Below are positions 61,574 to 64,000 of a stretch of 64,000 bases of DNA, one piece after another. The notes beneath the pieces are model-generated. The model was not told where the DNA came from and made no database searches. It saw nothing but the letters and a program-made list of their open reading frames with translations. Made by a program: the position numbers and the translations under genes. The stretch is from positions 7,921,420 to 7,985,419 of the forward strand of contig CM050673.1 of the NCBI GenBank assembly GCA_027574665.1, written 5' to 3'. Numbering within the stretch: position 1 is the first letter of the stretch; every line of letters starts with the position of its first letter. This stretch comes from Rhynochetos jubatus (Eukaryota; Chordata; Aves; Eurypygiformes; Rhynochetidae).

Positions 61574-63544
61574 GTAGGTTGGGGTCTTCCTTTAATGTCT
61601 GCCGTTGTCCTGATCGACGCCAAAGCTCCGGGGGGGTTGCCTCCCAGCCTGTGCAATCCCTAATAACCCCTCAGCGCTCCGCTTTTCCCCTCTTCTAACC
61701 TCTTCTTTCGCTGGAAAATTGCTTTTCCCCGTGTAAAACAGGGCCCAGGTCACGGCGGCGGGGGCAGCGCGGGTTGTCTGCCCGCTCTGCGCTCAGCCCA
61801 GGGATAGTATGAAAGGCAGCAGCCGAGCGATGTTTGTGTTTCCTGGAGGCCTCACGCCTGGCGCGGTGCGTGTTGCCGCTGGCACGGCGCCTGTTGCCGC
61901 TGGCACGGCCGACGGGCAGACCCAGCCCTGTCTGCAGGCCGGGGGGTGCGAGCCGGCTCCGGCTGCGCCTGCGGATCGTCCTGGTGCTCCCTGTATCCCG
62001 GGAAAGTCCTTCCCGTACCTCAGCTGCTCGGCGCAAGGCAGGACACCGGACGGATGCTCTGCAGCTCCGTCCCCGCGCCTCTTTTGAGGAAACACTTGGA
62101 AGTTGGCTCTGGAGAGTTGGGCTGTGGAGCCGCTGGAGCGAGCCAGTGAATTCCCTGCTCCCGCCCAGTCCCGGCTGTTGGCGGCAGATCCCTGCCGAGC
62201 GTTGTCTGAGTCCAGGAGCAGCTCCTGCACGGTCTGGCGGGCTGGGCAGTGAGGAGCTGCCCCCCCCGGAGGCACAGGGATGCCCATCCCCAGGGAAGCA
62301 GCTTTGCTTCCCCGCAAAGACCGTTCCCGTTAGCGCAGCCCGGGGAGGCGCGGGGGCAGCGGGATGTGGGGCACAGGCGGCCGTTGCGGCTCCCCTAAAG
62401 GGCGGGGGGGAAATGTTCTACATCTGCACAGGAGCAGAGAGACGCTGGTAGGCAGTGGGGAGGGGAAATGCACCCCCGGTAGCCTGTGCCATCGCGGGGA
62501 GCAGCCGGAGAGCGGTGTTTGTCCAGCTGCAGCTGACCCCGGCGCAAGCGTCCGGCCCGACGCGCGTCCTCGTGTACCTGCTGCGACGCGGCGGTTCGTG
62601 CGACGTGGAAAAGCGTTGCCGTTGCGGTGGAGAGCGGAGCTGGCGCCGGTTCCCTCCCGGCGAGCAGGGCTCGGAAATGCGGCAGAGTACGGCTCCCGGG
62701 TCCCCTCCGGGAGAGCGGTGCCCCTCGGCTCCCTGCGCTGCTCACGGACCCCAAGCCCAAGGTGCCCTGGAGAGGAGTCGTGCGAAATCCCAGGCTCGTT
62801 CCCCGGGGCGGGCAGTCCAGTCCCAATCAGGGGATTCGGGGCCACGCGGGGAGCTCGAGGGGTGTCCTACAGGATCCCCGCCTTCCGAGCGCGGGGAGGG
62901 CAGGGCCGCAGCCCAGCGGAAGCGGGTCACGTCCCACGCTGGTTTCTTGGCTCCTGATCTGAGGCTGGTGTGGGACCTGCTGGGAGAACGGGCGAGTATT
63001 CCCTGGCTGGAAGTGGGAACCGAAACGCACGTTCCCACAGTAACGTGATCGCAGAGTGGGAAGCTGACGTGGTGCCGCAGAGGTTTCGGCTCCTGCCTCT
63101 GCCCCAAACCGTCCCCAGGAGAAGGGCGTGAAGAGGATCGGGATCCCTGGAAAACCACCCTCGGCTGTCGGTGTCCTGTCGCTGCCGCCTCGCACGGGGC
63201 TGGGTGCAGGGGGGGCTGTGCAGAACGGTGGGGTGGCCCCCTCTCCCCGGCCCCCTGCCCTCTCCTTGCCAGGGAAGGGCCGTTGTGCGGTCGGGGGAAC
63301 TGGAGAGTTTCCTGGCAGTAACCGCTCCTGCCCGTGACCGTGCGTGTCCAGGGATCGTGTCCGCTGGGATGGCGGAAAGGGACAGGTCGTGGTAGCCACC
63401 CTGCACCCCCGCTCTCGCCGGTGCAGCCGCTCCTGGCACTGCCTCCCGCTTGCGGTTGCTGCCAGGGGTTCGGCGAGCGCGGCCCATTCTCACCAGGGAG
63501 CTTCGTCCCGTCTGGACTGGTCTGCCCAGACCGGTTCTGGCCTC
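61574..63544 (+). other. Amine oxidase intron, sequence between the exon and its partial copy
   Basis: No exon similar to amine oxidase exon 2 (which should start with a GLxNWV-like segment) was found here. No CR1 copy was seen. Confidence 0.55.
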
Positions 63545-63708
63545 CTACCAGAACGGGGCCATCGAAGGCAAGGCGCGGGCCACGGGGTACGCGAGCTCGT
63601 CCTTCCTGCACAGGGGTGGCCTGAGGTACGGCAACAGGGCGGGGGAGCACACGCTGGGCACGATACACACCCACGCCCTCAACTATAAGGTGGACTTGGA
63701 CGTGGGAG
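63545..63708 (+). pseudogene. Partial duplicate of the amine oxidase exon 3' end
   Basis: These 164 bp match 61410-61573 without any indel and with 8 mismatches (about 95%). The offset is 2135 bp and the GGAG/GTAGGT splice donor is kept. The encoded segment starts at YQNGAIEGK and ends at KVDLDVG, with six substitutions. Both copper histidines are kept (GTIHTHALNY). The upstream part of the exon, including the topaquinone NYDY and the catalytic Asp, is absent. The similarity stops abruptly at 63545, preceded by unrelated sequence. It could be a truncated tandem duplicate, an alternative exon, or an assembly artefact. Confidence 0.8.
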
Positions 63709-64000
63709 GTAGGTCGGGGTCTTGTCTCTTCTTTGTGCCCTCCCTGAGTACTTTTAGCCTCCCAAAACACGACATTTTTTGCTCCTTACGGTTTTTCCTG
63801 TGCGTGGGGTGGGCTGACGGAGCCGCCTCCGTCCCGCTCAGGGATCAGCTGCTGCTGGACCCGGAGGGGTTTCCCCTCTGTCCCGTGCGGGTACCCCAAA
63901 GAGCCACGCGGAGCTCCAGCTCCCTGGGTGGGTAACGCCAGCACCCCCTGAAGGGGAGGGGTCCTCCCCCTCCTGCCCGGGCAGAGAGCTCCTGCCCCGA
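63709..64000 (+). other. Right edge, no recognised exon
   Basis: After the duplicated donor, similarity to the first copy's intron fades within about 15 bp. No amine oxidase exon 2 was recognised before the window ends. Confidence 0.5.

Noticed and set aside
61574-64000. A complete second amine oxidase gene
   Set aside because: Only 164 bp of exon similarity is present; no start, anchor, catalytic Asp or topaquinone region was found.

Overview
The window looks like a GC-rich, gene-dense avian (microchromosome-type) locus. The reasons are five CR1 LINE 3' ends with the bird-type 3' tail, short introns, CpG-rich promoters, and vertebrate genes in the order EZH1 - RAMP - RAMP2 - VPS25 - WNK4 - COA3 - CNTD1 - BECN1 - PSME3 - AOC. 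This is the order I know from human 17q21. Nothing here is prokaryotic or viral. Every gene call rests on reading the exons by eye: splice sites, reading phase across each junction, and similarity to family members I remember. No alignment was run.

Layout, left to right. The left edge lies in the 3' UTR of EZH1 (minus strand, 237-11558; 19 exons encode 746 aa, with a possible extra in-frame start in the first exon). A CpG-rich head-to-head interval leads to a small plus-strand RAMP-family gene (12627-14016) that is most like RAMP1 and is not part of the human locus as I know it. RAMP2 follows in tandem (15451-17716), then VPS25 (18242-20416). A 6 kb gene-free interval carries a striking 26-copy, 34-bp minisatellite (23669-24563) and a CR1 copy. 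WNK4 (26572-38578, 20 exons, 1264 aa) follows, with a 5.4 kb first intron.

The right half has two head-to-head pairs. COA3 (minus) and CNTD1 (plus) share a 355-bp CpG-rich promoter interval. BECN1 (minus) and PSME3 (plus) share a 316-bp one. CNTD1 and BECN1 converge, and their poly(A) signals are placed so that the transcripts probably overlap at their 3' ends. About 5.5 kb downstream of the PSME3 stop is the first coding exon of a copper amine oxidase (AOC2/AOC3 type, 60007-61573). Its remaining exons are off the right edge, and a 164-bp, 95% identical copy of the exon's 3' end sits 2135 bp downstream.

The genes are not a functional operon, but several belong to recognisable systems: PRC2 chromatin silencing (EZH1), calcitonin/adrenomedullin receptor accessory proteins (the two RAMPs), ESCRT-II and autophagy (VPS25, BECN1), renal ion-transport kinase signalling (WNK4), cytochrome c oxidase assembly (COA3), meiotic crossover maturation (CNTD1), nuclear proteasome activation (PSME3) and primary-amine oxidation (AOC). 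The most unusual items are the RAMP1-like tandem paralogue with two frame-neutral acidic/tyrosine-rich micro-exons, the minisatellite with its frame-preserving 3-unit periodicity, and the partial AOC exon duplication.
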